A stretch of 64,000 nucleotides of DNA from Impatiens glandulifera (lineage: Eukaryota > Streptophyta > Magnoliopsida > Ericales > Balsaminaceae). Position numbers and translations under genes: made by a program. The notes under the pieces are model-generated. The model saw only the letters and a list, made by a program, of their open reading frames with translations. It was not told the DNA's origin and did not search any database. The DNA lies in NCBI RefSeq assembly GCF_907164915.1, contig NC_061862.1, forward strand, positions 84,368,846 through 84,432,845. Reading direction: 5' to 3'. How positions within the stretch are numbered: position 1 is the stretch's first letter; each line of letters starts with the position of its first letter. Shown piece after piece: positions 1 to 11,341 of the stretch.

Positions 1-706
1 TATATATTATTATTCTGTATATATATATATATATATATAATTAAATATAAATAAATTTAAAAATAATAATTAATAAATTGACACTAAAAAAAGCTATAAT
101 TATAAATTAATTTACATAATTAATTTAAATAAATAAATAATAAATATTTTTCTAACATAAATTCACTTTCTTTTTGTTCTTTAAAATTATATAAAATTAT
201 AAATGGAAATTATTTATTAACCTGTAAAATCATAATTATTTTGACCATGTATATTTAGATTTTAAAATTTTATTAAATATTTTAACTAACTTCTCAAAAT
301 AAATAAATTTTAATTATTTGATTAAAATATTACAATTTTACAATAATGAAAAAAATAGCATATATAGGATGTTTCTGGATTTTGACAAAATCCATCAACA
401 TTAACTCTAATCTAATTGATTTCATTGGAGAAGTCCCAGATTTAATCAATTAATTAGTTGTAAGATCACGATGTCCAAATAATGAAGACTTTTCCAACCC
501 AAATTAGTATAATACTAATACCTATACATTATTAGTATTAATTTTAATACAAAATATATTTTAATAATTAAACTAATTAAAATTTAAACAACTTTTTTTT
601 ATGTGATATTTTGTTTTGATTGATTATTTTTAATCTTTTAATATTTTTAAATTCTATTCAATTTTTAAAATATTATTTATTTTTTAAATTATTATTCTTT
701 TAATCA
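1..706. other. AT-rich intergenic DNA, no gene seen
   Basis: Very AT-rich sequence with short A/T runs. I see no coding exon, RNA gene or recognisable transposon end on either strand. Confidence 0.6.
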
Positions 707-1820
707 TCAAATCACTCAAAATTCACCCATTAAAATTTAAAATAAATATATTTTATATGTATTAAATTTAAATTTTAAATATAAAATGTATTTCAAAAAT
801 TATAAAAATATATTTACAATAATTTTTTTTATCAAATAAAGTTTATAGGGAAAAACAAAATATCAAACCTGCAATAATGCATGTATCTAGTCATTTATCT
901 AGTCAGTGTCACATTTCATTATTGATATCTTTTAATTTGTCACGCGCATCTCCATTTATCAACGGCAGCCATAGGAAATATTTATAATGCACATATATTT
1001 ATTCAATCAATTAGGCACAAATAATTGAACACAAGTATCACTTTTCATTAATATATCCGTCATTTAACTCCAATTAGAACTCTGTTTGATCATATGTTGT
1101 AAGACTTGTTTTAAAATTTTAAAAACAAGAATTATTCTATTATATTCCTATAGTTTTAGTAATTAAATCATACTTTCATTAAATAAAATATTAAAATACT
1201 TTTTTTTATTAAATTTAAATTTTAAATATTTTTTTTAATAGTTCATTCTATAATAATTTTAGATAATCTATTTATTTTCTTCAAATAATTCTATAAAAAT
1301 AAAATAAAACTAATATCAAACCAACTCTAATTAGTTTTATTTTTACCAAAAACTTAATTAAAATTATATATTTTACAACCATACATATTATCAAAATTAC
1401 AAATATTACTGCAATTTGACAACAAACATGTAATAATACAAAATGTATTACACACTCATACATGAGATTTATATTCGAGAGTTGAAAATTATTACTAAAT
1501 ATGTAATTCGATTTGCAATAAATCTCGTAGCAATAGGCATTTGCCCAATTACAAATATTATTACAATTTGACACTTATTACAAAAATTAATGCACTCTAT
1601 TCCAATTGATTTATATTCGATAGTTAAAATTTATTTATCAAACTTAAAGAAGCCCAAAAATATTTAGTCAGTGTGTTTCCTTTTCTGGCTTCCATCTGAG
1701 AATTCTGATTTATTATGCTTTTTTTTTATTCATTTTCGTTGTTAATACATCCACCACAAATTCTATAAAATTACACTGAAGTAAAAGCACACCATATATC
1801 AAATCAGTAAACAACAATAA
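707..1820. repeat. 1.1 kb tandem duplication, copy A
   Basis: This copy is followed head-to-tail by copy B, starting near 1821. Long shared stretches include the segment around 861-1010 (copy B 1981-2120), 1370-1660 (copy B 2500-2770) and 1640-1820 (copy B 7065-7260). A third copy lies near 21110-21985, just before a dead terpene synthase end. No open reading frame of note is conserved between copies, so I read it as duplicated non-coding DNA, probably the upstream part of a duplicated terpene synthase unit. Confidence 0.75.
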
Positions 1821-2782
1821 CAAAATCACTCAAATTTTACCCATTAAAATTTAAATAGATATATTTTATATGTATTCAAATTAAATTTTAAATATAAAAT
1901 GTATTTTAAAAATTAAAAAATATATATATTTACAATAATTTTTTTTTTTATCAAATAAAGTTTATAGGACAAAACAAAATATCAAACATGCAATAATGCA
2001 TCTATCTAGTCATTTATCTAGTAAGTGTCACATTTCATTATTGATATCTTTCATTTTGTCACGCGCATCTCCATTTTTCTACGGCAGCCATAGGGAATAT
2101 TTATAATGCACATATATATATATATTCAATCAATTAGGCACAAATAATTGAACACAAGTATCACTTTTCATTAATATATCAGTCATTTAATTCCGATTAG
2201 AACTCTGTTTGATCATGTGTTGTAAGACTTGTTTTAAATTTAAAAAAATAGAATTATTCTATTATATTCCTATTGTTTTAGTTATTAAATCATACTTTCA
2301 TTAATAAAATATTAAAATAATATTTTTATTAAATTAAAATTTTAAATATATATATATATATATATTAATAATTCATTCTATAATAATTTTAGATAATCTT
2401 TTTATCTTTTTCAAATAATTCTATATAAAAAAAATAATACTAATATCAAACCAATTCTAATTAGTTTTATTTTTACCAAAAACTTAATTAAAATTGATTT
2501 TGCAACCATACATATTATAAAATTACAAACATTACTTCAATTTGACAATGAATATGTAATAATACAAAATGTATTCCACACTCATAAATGAGATTTCTAT
2601 TCGAGAGTTGAAAATTATTATTAAATATGTCATTCGATTTGTAATAGATCTCACAACAATAGACATTTGCTCAATTATAAATATTATTACAATTGGACAC
2701 TTATTGCAAAAATTAATGCACACTAATATAATTGATTTCTATCCGAGAGTTAAAATTTATTTACCATAAAATATATATGACT

Positions 2783-2957
2783 TGTTAAATATATTAGTTT
2801 TATTATCTTTATTAACACTTAAGGGTATTTTAGTCTATTAGTACTTAAGAATATTTCAGTCTAATGTAATCACTAACTATATAAATCTTTTCATTATATT
2901 CAGTTTATTTCATGTTTGCTAATAAGAAACCCTAGTATTTCTCTCTTTATTTTATCA
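2783..2957 (+). repeat. 5' LTR of copia element 1
   Basis: 175 bp, TG...CA ends, about 91% identical by hand count to 6651-6825. Confidence 0.9.
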
Positions 2958-2970
2958 TGATATCAGAGTT
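2958..2970 (+). other. Primer-binding site of copia element 1
   Basis: TGATATCAGAGTT directly abuts the LTR; the usual plant copia site is TGGTATCAGAGC, complementary to initiator tRNA-Met, so there is a G-to-A change at the third base. Confidence 0.7.
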
Positions 2971-3344
2971 TCCATTTATGGATTCTCATTGTTCAACCTA
3001 AATCATTCAATCTACATCTTTTGATTTGAATTTGGTGTTTGAGTCTGCAATCATCAATGGTATTTTTCGTTTTCACTTCCTTTTGTTCTAGCTGATTTAG
3101 TTTAGAAATTTGTATTTGTGCCGCGTCGTGCCGCATCGTGCCATATTCGTATTATTGTATTTGTATTCGTGTTGCATCGTGTCACGCTGTGTCGCATCGT
3201 GCCGTTTCGTGCCATATTTGTGCTGTTGTATTTGGGTTATTGTTGGAGATTTGTATTCGTGTCGCATCGTGTTGTGTCATGCAATATTTGTTGTTGCTGA
3301 TTTTGGGTTAGTTAAACTATGTCCTTACATAGTTTTGCCAATAT

Positions 3345-6300
3345 TTGTGCGGTTGTATTTGGGTTCTTATTGGAGATTTGTACTCATCTGATATTGGTAA
3401 TACAATTACTGCTTCAACCATGGATCCATATATGTTTGAGAAGTTTGAGCAGTTCCTCGGCTCACAGCCACATGTCATGTCCGCCTCATTTTATAAAGGT
3501 TTGTCATCATCTGATAATTCAGGTAAATCATCTCCCTTGTGGATATTAGATTCAGGCGCATCTAATCATATGTCTCATAATATTAAATCATTTGTGTTAG
3601 TCAATTCTGTTCCACCATCTTCCGTCATGACTGCCGATGGTAATCCAATGTCATTGAAAGGAATTGATTCTGTACATACATCTTGTTTTTCTCTCCTAAA
3701 TGTCTACCATATTCTCCGTCTTTCTTTAAACCTTTTATCTGTTAGTCAATTTTGTGATTCTGGTCTCACAATTTTTTTACTTCTTCCAATTGTTGTGTTA
3801 AGGACCCACAGTCACAAAAGGTGATTGGTACAGGCCGTAGAAAATGAGGACTTTATGTTTTAGATGAACTCAAAGTATCAGATGTTGCTGCCTCCAGCGT
3901 TGACTTATCATCATTTCGTTTGAATAGTTCATCTTCAGAATTTTACCTTTGGCATTCTCATTAAGGTCATGTTTCTGGATCTCGTTTAAAGTTTTTAGTG
4001 TCTACTGGAGCTTTGGGTAGTTTAGAAAGTCATGACATTTCTGATTGTAGTGGTTGCAAATTGGCTAAATTTTCAGCATTGTCTTTTATAAAAGTGTTTC
4101 TTTTTCCACTACTCCATTTGATCTCGTGCATTCTGATGTGTGGGGACCTTCTCACGTTTCTTTTAAAGGAGGTTCTCAATATTATGTTTTGTTTGTTGAT
4201 GACTTCACTCGTTATACTTGGGTTTATCTAATGAAACGCATGTCTGAATTTCTTACTATAATCACCAATTTTCGAGCTCTTGTGAGAACACAACATTCTT
4301 CAGTCATTAAATGTTTTAGGTGTGATTTGGGAGGTGAATACACTTCTAATGATTTCTCTCAATTACTTGCCTCTGATGGTACAATTCACCAAACTTCATG
4401 TACTGACACACCTCAACAAAAATGGTGTGGCTGAAAGAAAAAAACATCGTCATCTTATTGAAACAACTCGTTCTTTTATGCTATCAGCCGAGGTTCCTAG
4501 TGTTTTTTAGGGGGAAGCAGTTCTTACCACTACTCGTGTAATCAATATAATTCCAATATCTCATAATTCAAGTTTGTCCCCTTTTGAAAAATTATATGGT
4601 CATTCACCTAATTATTCCTCATTACGTGTTTTCGGTTGTATTTGTTTTGTCCTTCGACCACATGTTGAATGTAATAAGTTGTCTCCCCGGTCTGTCTTAT
4701 GTGTCTTTCTAGGTTATGGTGTTGGTCAAAAGGGGTATCGTTGTTTTGATCCAATTAGTCAAAAATTATATCTTTTGCGTCATGTTGTGTTTTTAGAGCA
4801 CATTTCATTCTTCTCTATTCCTACTAGTTCAAATCATATGACCCAAGTAGATCTAGTTCGTATTGATCCCTTTCACAATGAGCCCGATGAATATATATAT
4901 GATACTTTAGTTCACGATACTTTGGTTCACGATACATCCACCTCCCATGTCCTTGCTCCTATGACCACCAAAATTCCGGATGAGATTGTGGATCCTCTTC
5001 CTAGTCTATCTAATACTTTGGTTCACGATACATCCATCTCCCATGTCCCCACTTCTACGACCACCCAATTGCCGGATGAGATTGCAGATCCTCCTCCCTG
5101 TCACTCCACTCGCATTCGTAAGTCTACTAAACTTCCCGATTTTAAGTACTCCTCTTATTCTACTTCATTTGCTTCCTTTGTCACTTCTGTTCATCGTTTT
5201 TCTGAGCCTTCATCCTATAAGGAGGCAGTTCGCGATCCCCTTTGGCAGACTACTATGGATGAGGAACTTACTGTTTTACATCAGACTCATACATGGGATT
5301 TGGGTTCACTACCGTCTGGAAAACATGTCATTGACTCTCATTGAGTCTACAAGATTAAAACAAAATAAGATGGTTCCATTGAGCGATACAAGGCTCAACT
5401 TGTTGCTAAAGGCTATTCTAAAAAATATGGCATGGATTTTAAGGAAACATTTGCTCCTGTTGCGAAAATGACAACTATTCGCACTTTGATTGTTGTTGCT
5501 TCGGTTTGCCAATGGAAAATCGATCAAATGGATGTGAAGAATGTTTTCTTGAATGGTGACCTTCATGAAGAGGTTTATATGATGCCTCCCCCGGGTGTTC
5601 TTCATCAACTTGGTGAAGTTTGCAAGCTTCGCGAAGCTCTTTATTGTCTCAAACAAGCACCACGTGCCTGATTTGAAAAATTCTCTATGGTGATCACTTC
5701 GCTTGACTTTCTTCCTAGTCACCATGATTCAACTTTATTTGTCAAGCATACAACAACGGGACACATTCTTCTATCATTGTATGTTGATGATATGATTATT
5801 ATAAGTAATAATCATGATGGTATTGAATCATTAAAGTCTGAGTTAGCACACTCACTACGTTATTTTTTGGAAATTGATGTAGCTTATTCTCCAAAAGGTT
5901 ATCTCTTATCTCAATCAAAGTACATTGCTGATTTGTTTGAGTGTGCTCGACTAACTAACAACTGAATTGTTGATACACCCCTTGAGACCAATGTTAGATA
6001 CTCTCTGTCCGATGGCACTCCTTTGGAGGATTATGGTCTTTATCGTACCATTGTTGGCAGCTTGATTTATCTTACTATAACTCGCCCAAACATTATGCAT
6101 GCAATTTATGTGGTTAGTTAGTTTGTCTATGTCCCTACTATAGTTCATTGAACTATTGTTCTTCGTATCCTCAAGTATCTTCAGGGCACTCAATTTCATA
6201 GTCTCATGTTTCCTTTCACGTCTTCATTAGAGTTGTGTGCCTACTCTAATGCAGATTGGTCTGGTGATCCTACAGATCGCAAGTCGCCCACTGGATATTG

Positions 6301-6640
6301 TATTTTCCTCGATGATTCGCTCATTTCATGGAAGAGCAAGAAACAAGATGTTATCTCTCGGTCTTCTACAGAAGCTGAGTATCGTGCCATAGCCTCGACT
6401 ATTTGTGAAATTGTTTAGTTATGAAGATTACTTACTGATATGAGTATTTCTCTTTCTCACCCTACTCCACTACGTTGCGATAATCAAAGTGCTTTCCAGA
6501 TTGCACATAATTCTGTCTTTCATGAGCGAACCAAACATATCGAGATTGATTGTAATGTCACTCGTCATCATATACAGATCACACCATCAAATTGCTGATA
6601 TATTTACAAAAGTGCATTCGACTTCGCGCTTTCGTGAGTT
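3345..6640 (+). pseudogene. copia pol (protease-integrase-RT-RNase H), broken
   Basis: Domain order is that of Ty1/copia. The aspartic protease motif DSGASNHM lies near 3550. Integrase residues are visible near 4130 (HSDVWGP) and 4320 (CDLGGEY), with AERKK near 4430. The reverse transcriptase has MDVKNVFLNGD near 5530 and the catalytic YVDD near 5780. RNase H has SNADWSGD near 6250 and STEAEYRA near 6370. The reading is broken by in-frame stops (for example near 4508, 5341, 5670, 5963 and 6120) and by frameshifts (near 3820-4120 and 4425). Nothing suggests it can make an active polyprotein. A short repetitive stretch (3110-3400) built on CGTGCCGCATCGTG units lies between the LTR and the protease, where gag would be expected. 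Confidence 0.9.
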
Positions 6641-6650
6641 TGAGAGGGGA

Positions 6651-6825
6651 TGTTAAATATATTAGTTTTATTATCTTTATTAGCACTTAAGGGTATTTTA
6701 GTCTATTAGCACCTAAGGATATTTTAGTCCATTGTAATCACTAACTATATAAACTTTTTCATTACATTCAGTTTATTTTATGTTTGCTAATAAGAAACTC
6801 TATCCTTTCTCTATTTATTTTATCA
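6651..6825 (+). repeat. 3' LTR of copia element 1
   Basis: Direct repeat of 2783-2957, preceded by the purine tract TGAGAGGGGA. Confidence 0.9.
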
Positions 6826-7280
6826 ATAATATTATTCGCAATAACTTTCATAGAAAAAATGGTTAGGTTTAACTGCAATATTTGTTACACACTCAACATT
6901 ATTAAAAAGCACAAATATGAAGCATAATTTAATTTGATAAAAACATAACCATAAATAAACATCAGAACAAAATCTTGTGAACAGAAAATATGAGTTATAA
7001 ATATTATAAAACCATAACTAAAACATGTTTGAAAATAACATTACAATAACCATATTTAAAGACATTAATATTCAAAACTTAAAGAAGCCCAAAAATGTTT
7101 AGTTAGTATTTTTCCTTTTCGGCTTCCATCTGAATATTCTGGTTTATTCATGCTCTTTTTATTCGTTTTCGTTGTCAAGACATCCACCACAAATTCTATA
7201 AAGTTATACTTGAGTAAAAGTATATCATATATCAAATTAGTAAACAAAAATAACAAAATATTCATCAAAACTCAAATAGG

Positions 7281-7342
<62 letters not shown>
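7281..7342. repeat. (AT)n microsatellite
   Basis: About 31 consecutive AT dinucleotides just downstream of duplication copy B. Confidence 0.95.
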
Positions 7343-7348
<6 letters not shown>

Positions 7349-7384
7349 GCATAAAGAATCAAAAGTTCTACAAATATAGAATAC

Positions 7385-7761
7385 CTTCGTTGTCATCTCT
7401 TGAACGACGCAAATAGTTGTATGATTGATTATTTGAATATCCTCAAGAAAAATATTCATTTTATGATAGGAAGTGAGATTTTTGGTGGTTGTAGGAGGAT
7501 GCACATAGGAGCATTATAATTCACCACCTCCATCTGAGCTTATAAAGTTTATATTTTGGATTTAGCTGTAGCAAGCTTCACCTTGACAATTTTCTGCTCC
7601 ATTGGTGTTTCATTATTTTTAGACGATATGTACTTCTCTGTTGGTGTTTCATTGTTTTTAGATGATATGTCATCATCGTTGCTTAGTATCAACCTAGGCA
7701 TGGACATGTTAGGAGTGCTTGAAGAAGGAAAACGATTTAGTCTAGAATAAGTAGAAACCAT
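7385..7761 (-). CDS. Unrecognised small open exons, hypothetical
   Basis: On the minus strand an ATG at 7761 opens a 70-codon frame with an internal repeat: SSKNNETPTEKYI is followed by SSKNNETPMEQKI. A second open stretch (about 7505-7385) could be a further exon. I recognise no family. The repeat and the shortness give no functional clue, and it may be a relic of a gene destroyed by the neighbouring insertions, or chance. Confidence 0.2.
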
Positions 7762-7977
7762 TCTAAAAATATTTGATAAGAAAATAGAGATTGAAGATCA
7801 GATGGATGGAAAAAAAAGATATAAATGGTGTGGGGGAAACGAAAGGTTATAGTCATGGTTGACCGAAATGATATTAAAACATGAATCAAGCGAATGATTT
7901 AATAGGAACTACAACTAATTTTGTATTGAAAATTTATTAATATTTTAAGAAAAATATAATTAAGTACAAATTGATAC

Positions 7978-8575
7978 AGTTTAATGCACAACGTATTAAC
8001 GTATTGTTAACATATTACTAAAATTTTGAATAATATTCTCAAAACTATTAAATAATATTATAATGTAGTTTGCAATAATATGATATTATAGAATTGCATA
8101 ACTAGTTATGAATATATTATTTATTATTCTTAATGCAAAATGTATAATCAATAGATTACTAAAATTTCGAACAATATTTTCAAAATTATTAAATATTATT
8201 ATAATGTAGTTTGTAATAATAGAGTATCATAAAATTGCATAACTTGTTGCGATGATATTATCTAATAATGTTAATGCAAAAATCGTATTGTTAATAAATT
8301 ATTAAATTTTTGAACGATATTTCTAAACTATTAAATATTAATGACATGTAGTTTACAATAATATATACCAAATAATTATAGAACTAGTTGCGAAGAGATT
8401 ATCCAGTATTGTTAATGCAAAACTTATTGCTAATAGATTAAGAATATTTCAAATTAGTTCTAAACTATTAAATATTATTACAATTTAGTTTTTAATAATA
8501 ATTTATAATAGAATTGCAAAATTAGTTGGAAAAAGATTGTTTATTAGTGTTAATGCAATATATATTACAAATTTA
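7978..8575. repeat. AT-rich tandem repeat, ~140-bp period, about four copies
   Basis: Units restart with TTAATGCA near 7981, 8131, 8271, 8413 and 8550. Each contains a segment like AACTATTAAATATTATTA, then a GTAGTTT stretch, then GAATTGCA and TAGTTG. Spacing is 137-151 bp and the copies are clearly diverged. It ends just before the pogo-like element. Confidence 0.75.
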
Positions 8576-8635
8576 ATTATCTAAACTAACACATTTATTT
8601 CATACTTTATTTTGCAACTTTCACATCCTTATTTA

Positions 8636-9662
8636 CAGTAGAAACTCAATAAATTAATACTCAATTATTTAATAAACTCTCTAAGATAATATTTTTGGCC
8701 GGTCCCGACTCGGGGATAAAGTGCTAAATTAATAATTCGCTAAAATTATAAGATAATACATTTTCAATAATTTCTTTAGACCTCATATAAAATATAAATT
8801 AATAATTACTTATATATATCATATTACATGAATGATTTATGAAGGTTTCTTGAAAAATGACTCAATTGTCTTTTATTTTTTGTTGAAATTAATTTTCCCT
8901 TAAATGTCGTCTCTAATTTTCTTTAGCATGGTAAGAAGTTCTGGTGTTGTTTTCTCATAACTCAACAAGAAATTGTTCAATGTGATTTTTGCTTTAATAG
9001 TTTCGTTTCGCGAAGGGGGCTCCATTGTAGAACTTTAATCATTTTCTTCATCGATATCATCTTTATTAATTCCAATAAGACTTTCAATAATTTATTCATC
9101 AGTCAACAACTGTGCAACTACATTTTCTTTTGGGTAAGTCAGAACATCTTCGACATACATTGCATTGCGATAACCCAACTGTTTGATCAAATTTTGGAGT
9201 TCTTGAGTGCTTTCACCACCTTCATTCGAGTTCTCGAAAGTCACGTTATCTGTTGATCGAAGTTTACAATGACGAAAGCAGTTCGCAATTGTATTTGCAT
9301 GAACATCCATAGTCCATGATGAAATTGCAAGATTCATTGCATCAAACACGCACATTTATTTTTGCTAGATTTGGAACCCGTAATTCATAACCCTCCAAAA
9401 GACTTCTATAAAATCGACGACGATAATGCATCTTAAAAGCTCGTATGATCCCCGCGTCATAATAATCCATAAATGAAGTTTTTCTGAACCGTCCTCATTA
9501 AGTGGAAGCTTAAAGGTGTTTGTAAACTAGATATTTTACTATAAATTAATAAAATATTAATTAATATATAAATGATTAATTATTAATTTATCGATTAATT
9601 AATAACTATTTTAATTAATAAATTTGGGTCATTTCAAGTGTATTATTTTATAGAGTTTCTAG
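8636..9662 (-). mobile_element. pogo-like (Lemi1/Emigrant-type) Tc1/mariner element, internally deleted
   Basis: The left end CAGTAGAAACTCAATAAATT follows a TA dinucleotide and resembles the terminal repeat of plant pogo elements (Lemi1, Emigrant). The right end near 9645-9662 reads as its complement (ATAGAGTTTCTA) and is followed by TA, with a small loss at the tip. Inside, on the minus strand, lies the C-terminal part of a pogo/Tigger-type transposase. At about 1.03 kb the element is far shorter than an autonomous one. Confidence 0.75.
8890..9480 (-). pseudogene. pogo/Tigger-type DDE transposase, C-terminal fragment
   Basis: Reading the minus strand from about 9460, the translation contains DAGIIRAFKMHYRRRFYR, then NLAKINVRVFDAMNLAIS, then ANTIANCFRHCKLRS. 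These match the end of the DDE_1 transposase domain of plant pogo-like elements, where the final catalytic Asp precedes the AGIIRAFK stretch. The frame changes once near 9360 and there is an in-frame stop near 9092. The N-terminal DNA-binding part and the first catalytic Asp residues are absent. Confidence 0.8.
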
Positions 9663-10695
9663 TATATATTATGTGTTATAATAAATAAATAAAATATATT
9701 TTGTTGCAAAATAATTTGCAAATATTGACGTCAATAAATCTTCGTGATATTATTAACATTAATTTTTTTTTGTAACAATATATATAGAAAAATATATTTT
9801 TTAAATTTTTAGTGATATATTTTGGAATATATATTTTTCTGATTATATTTTTCATAAAAAATATTTTGGTTTTAAATAAAGTTAGAAGATTTGTAATATT
9901 TTATTATTTTGTTGTAATTTGGATTTTAATTCTTAAAAACATGCATTAACATATTTTTCGTTACACCAATATTTTCGAATATCAATCAAGGCGAAACTTT
10001 CTCGTCGCCTAATTCTTTTTCTAATAACCTAATTTTAATAGTGAGTGTATGTCAATTTCTAATTATTTATTTATTTTAATTTCGTGAAGTGAGTATATAT
10101 ATATATATATATTTTTTTTTTTGAATAATTTGTTGGTTGAAGGTTACAAAATCACTTCTACAGTTGGACCATTTTGATTACGAAGACATAAAGTTCGGTG
10201 AATTAGGATTGGCCAGAGTAAGAACAAAAAAGAAACAAGTAAATAGAAGAAAAACTACACATTTAGTATCACATCTCAAACTTACCTTTGTGAACCAAAT
10301 GTTGCAATCAAACTTTATAATGTTTTTATTTATACATAGAAATTAATAAGTGGGGAAAAAAAATAAGAGAATATATATATTGAAAGATTGTTTTATATAT
10401 TTTATGATATTATTTTATATATTTATAATATATATATATATATATACATATAAATATTAATATATAAAAAGAAATATATAAAGAGAGAATATTATATATT
10501 TATATATATATATATATATATATTAATTTATGTATAGATAATAAGTAAAATAAGATAGAATATATTAATAAATAATTTTTGTTAATGTTATTATATATAT
10601 ATATTTATATATAAAAATAAATTTAAATATTATTATATATATAAATATAAAAAATAATAATGGTATGAAAAAAGAGAATATATATGAATAAATGT

Positions 10696-10726
<31 letters not shown>

Positions 10727-11341
10727 AATAAATAAGGATATAATATTATATATCTAAATATAAAAATTTGTAATGAGAGTATGATAAGAGAAATTTGATA
10801 TTTTTTTATATATAAATAGATAAGATTTTAAATATTTTATCTTAAAAAATGATTTAAAAAAAGTAAATTTTTGAAAATAATTTTTTAAAGTTTGATAGTT
10901 AGTATCATATTATAAAGTTATTACTTAAATTCAATTTAAAATATTTTAATTGAAAATTAAACTCAAAGTTTTTGATATTTTATACAATTGACTCTTGTTA
11001 CTATTTGTCATGTCTCATTTTGGATTGGATTAAGGTGTTTCTTAATCTAGATAATAATGAATAGAAATGAGTCAAGTATGTATACAGTTTCTCCTTTTAA
11101 AGTAAAAAAATAATATAGTTTAAATACAAATATTTTATTTAGTTTATTTGTTAAAAGATGAGAACAGTACTATTCTTGTACCTATCTAGAATATCTAGAA
11201 TTCCGAATTACAATTATTATAAGATTTTTTTATAATAATATACATGACCCACTCCAAAAAAATATATATATATAACTTGTAAGCACAGATAAGATAACTA
11301 GAAGTGTAGACTGGAGTGGAGAGAAAAAGAGAGAGATAGAG
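9663..11341. other. AT-rich upstream region of the terpene synthase; nothing firm
   Basis: Mostly A/T-rich with several TA microsatellites (10098-10112, 10425-10447, 10497-10522, 10697-10724). A 69-codon frame at 10137-10346 (+) has no family I recognise and sits in otherwise non-coding sequence. A TATA-like run at 11263-11274 lies about 70 bases before the terpene synthase start codon and could be its core promoter. Confidence 0.5.

Larger units (their letters stand above)
2783..6825 (+). mobile_element. Ty1/copia LTR retrotransposon, degenerate, 4.0 kb
   Basis: Two 175-bp direct LTRs begin TGTTAAAT and end ATCA. A primer-binding site resembling the initiator-tRNA-Met complement follows the left LTR, and a purine tract (6641-6650) precedes the right LTR. 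By hand count the LTRs differ at about 16 of 175 positions, so the insertion is old. Protease, integrase, reverse transcriptase and RNase H can all be found but with many stops. The gag region is largely missing: only about 400 bases separate the left LTR from the protease. I could not find a convincing 5-bp target duplication (TGACT on the left, ATAAT on the right). Confidence 0.9.
1821..7262. repeat. 1.1 kb tandem duplication, copy B, split by a copia insertion
   Basis: Copy B runs 1821-2782, is interrupted by the copia element 2783-6825, and resumes until about 7262. The matching tail is clearest at 7075-7260 against copy A 1640-1820. About 200 bases at 6830-7060 have no obvious counterpart in copy A. 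The copia element therefore inserted after the duplication had formed. Confidence 0.7.

Noticed and set aside
3110..3391. Cys/Arg-rich frames near the copia 5' end
   Set aside because: Produced by the CGTGCCGCATCGTG repeat; no family and no conservation with gag.
2778..6830. Target-site duplication for copia element 1
   Set aside because: The flanking pentamers TGACT and ATAAT do not match convincingly; mutation or rearrangement is possible, so I do not claim one.
10137..10346. A 69-codon gene upstream of the terpene synthase
   Set aside because: No recognisable family and no exon context; kept only as a remark in the intergenic entry.
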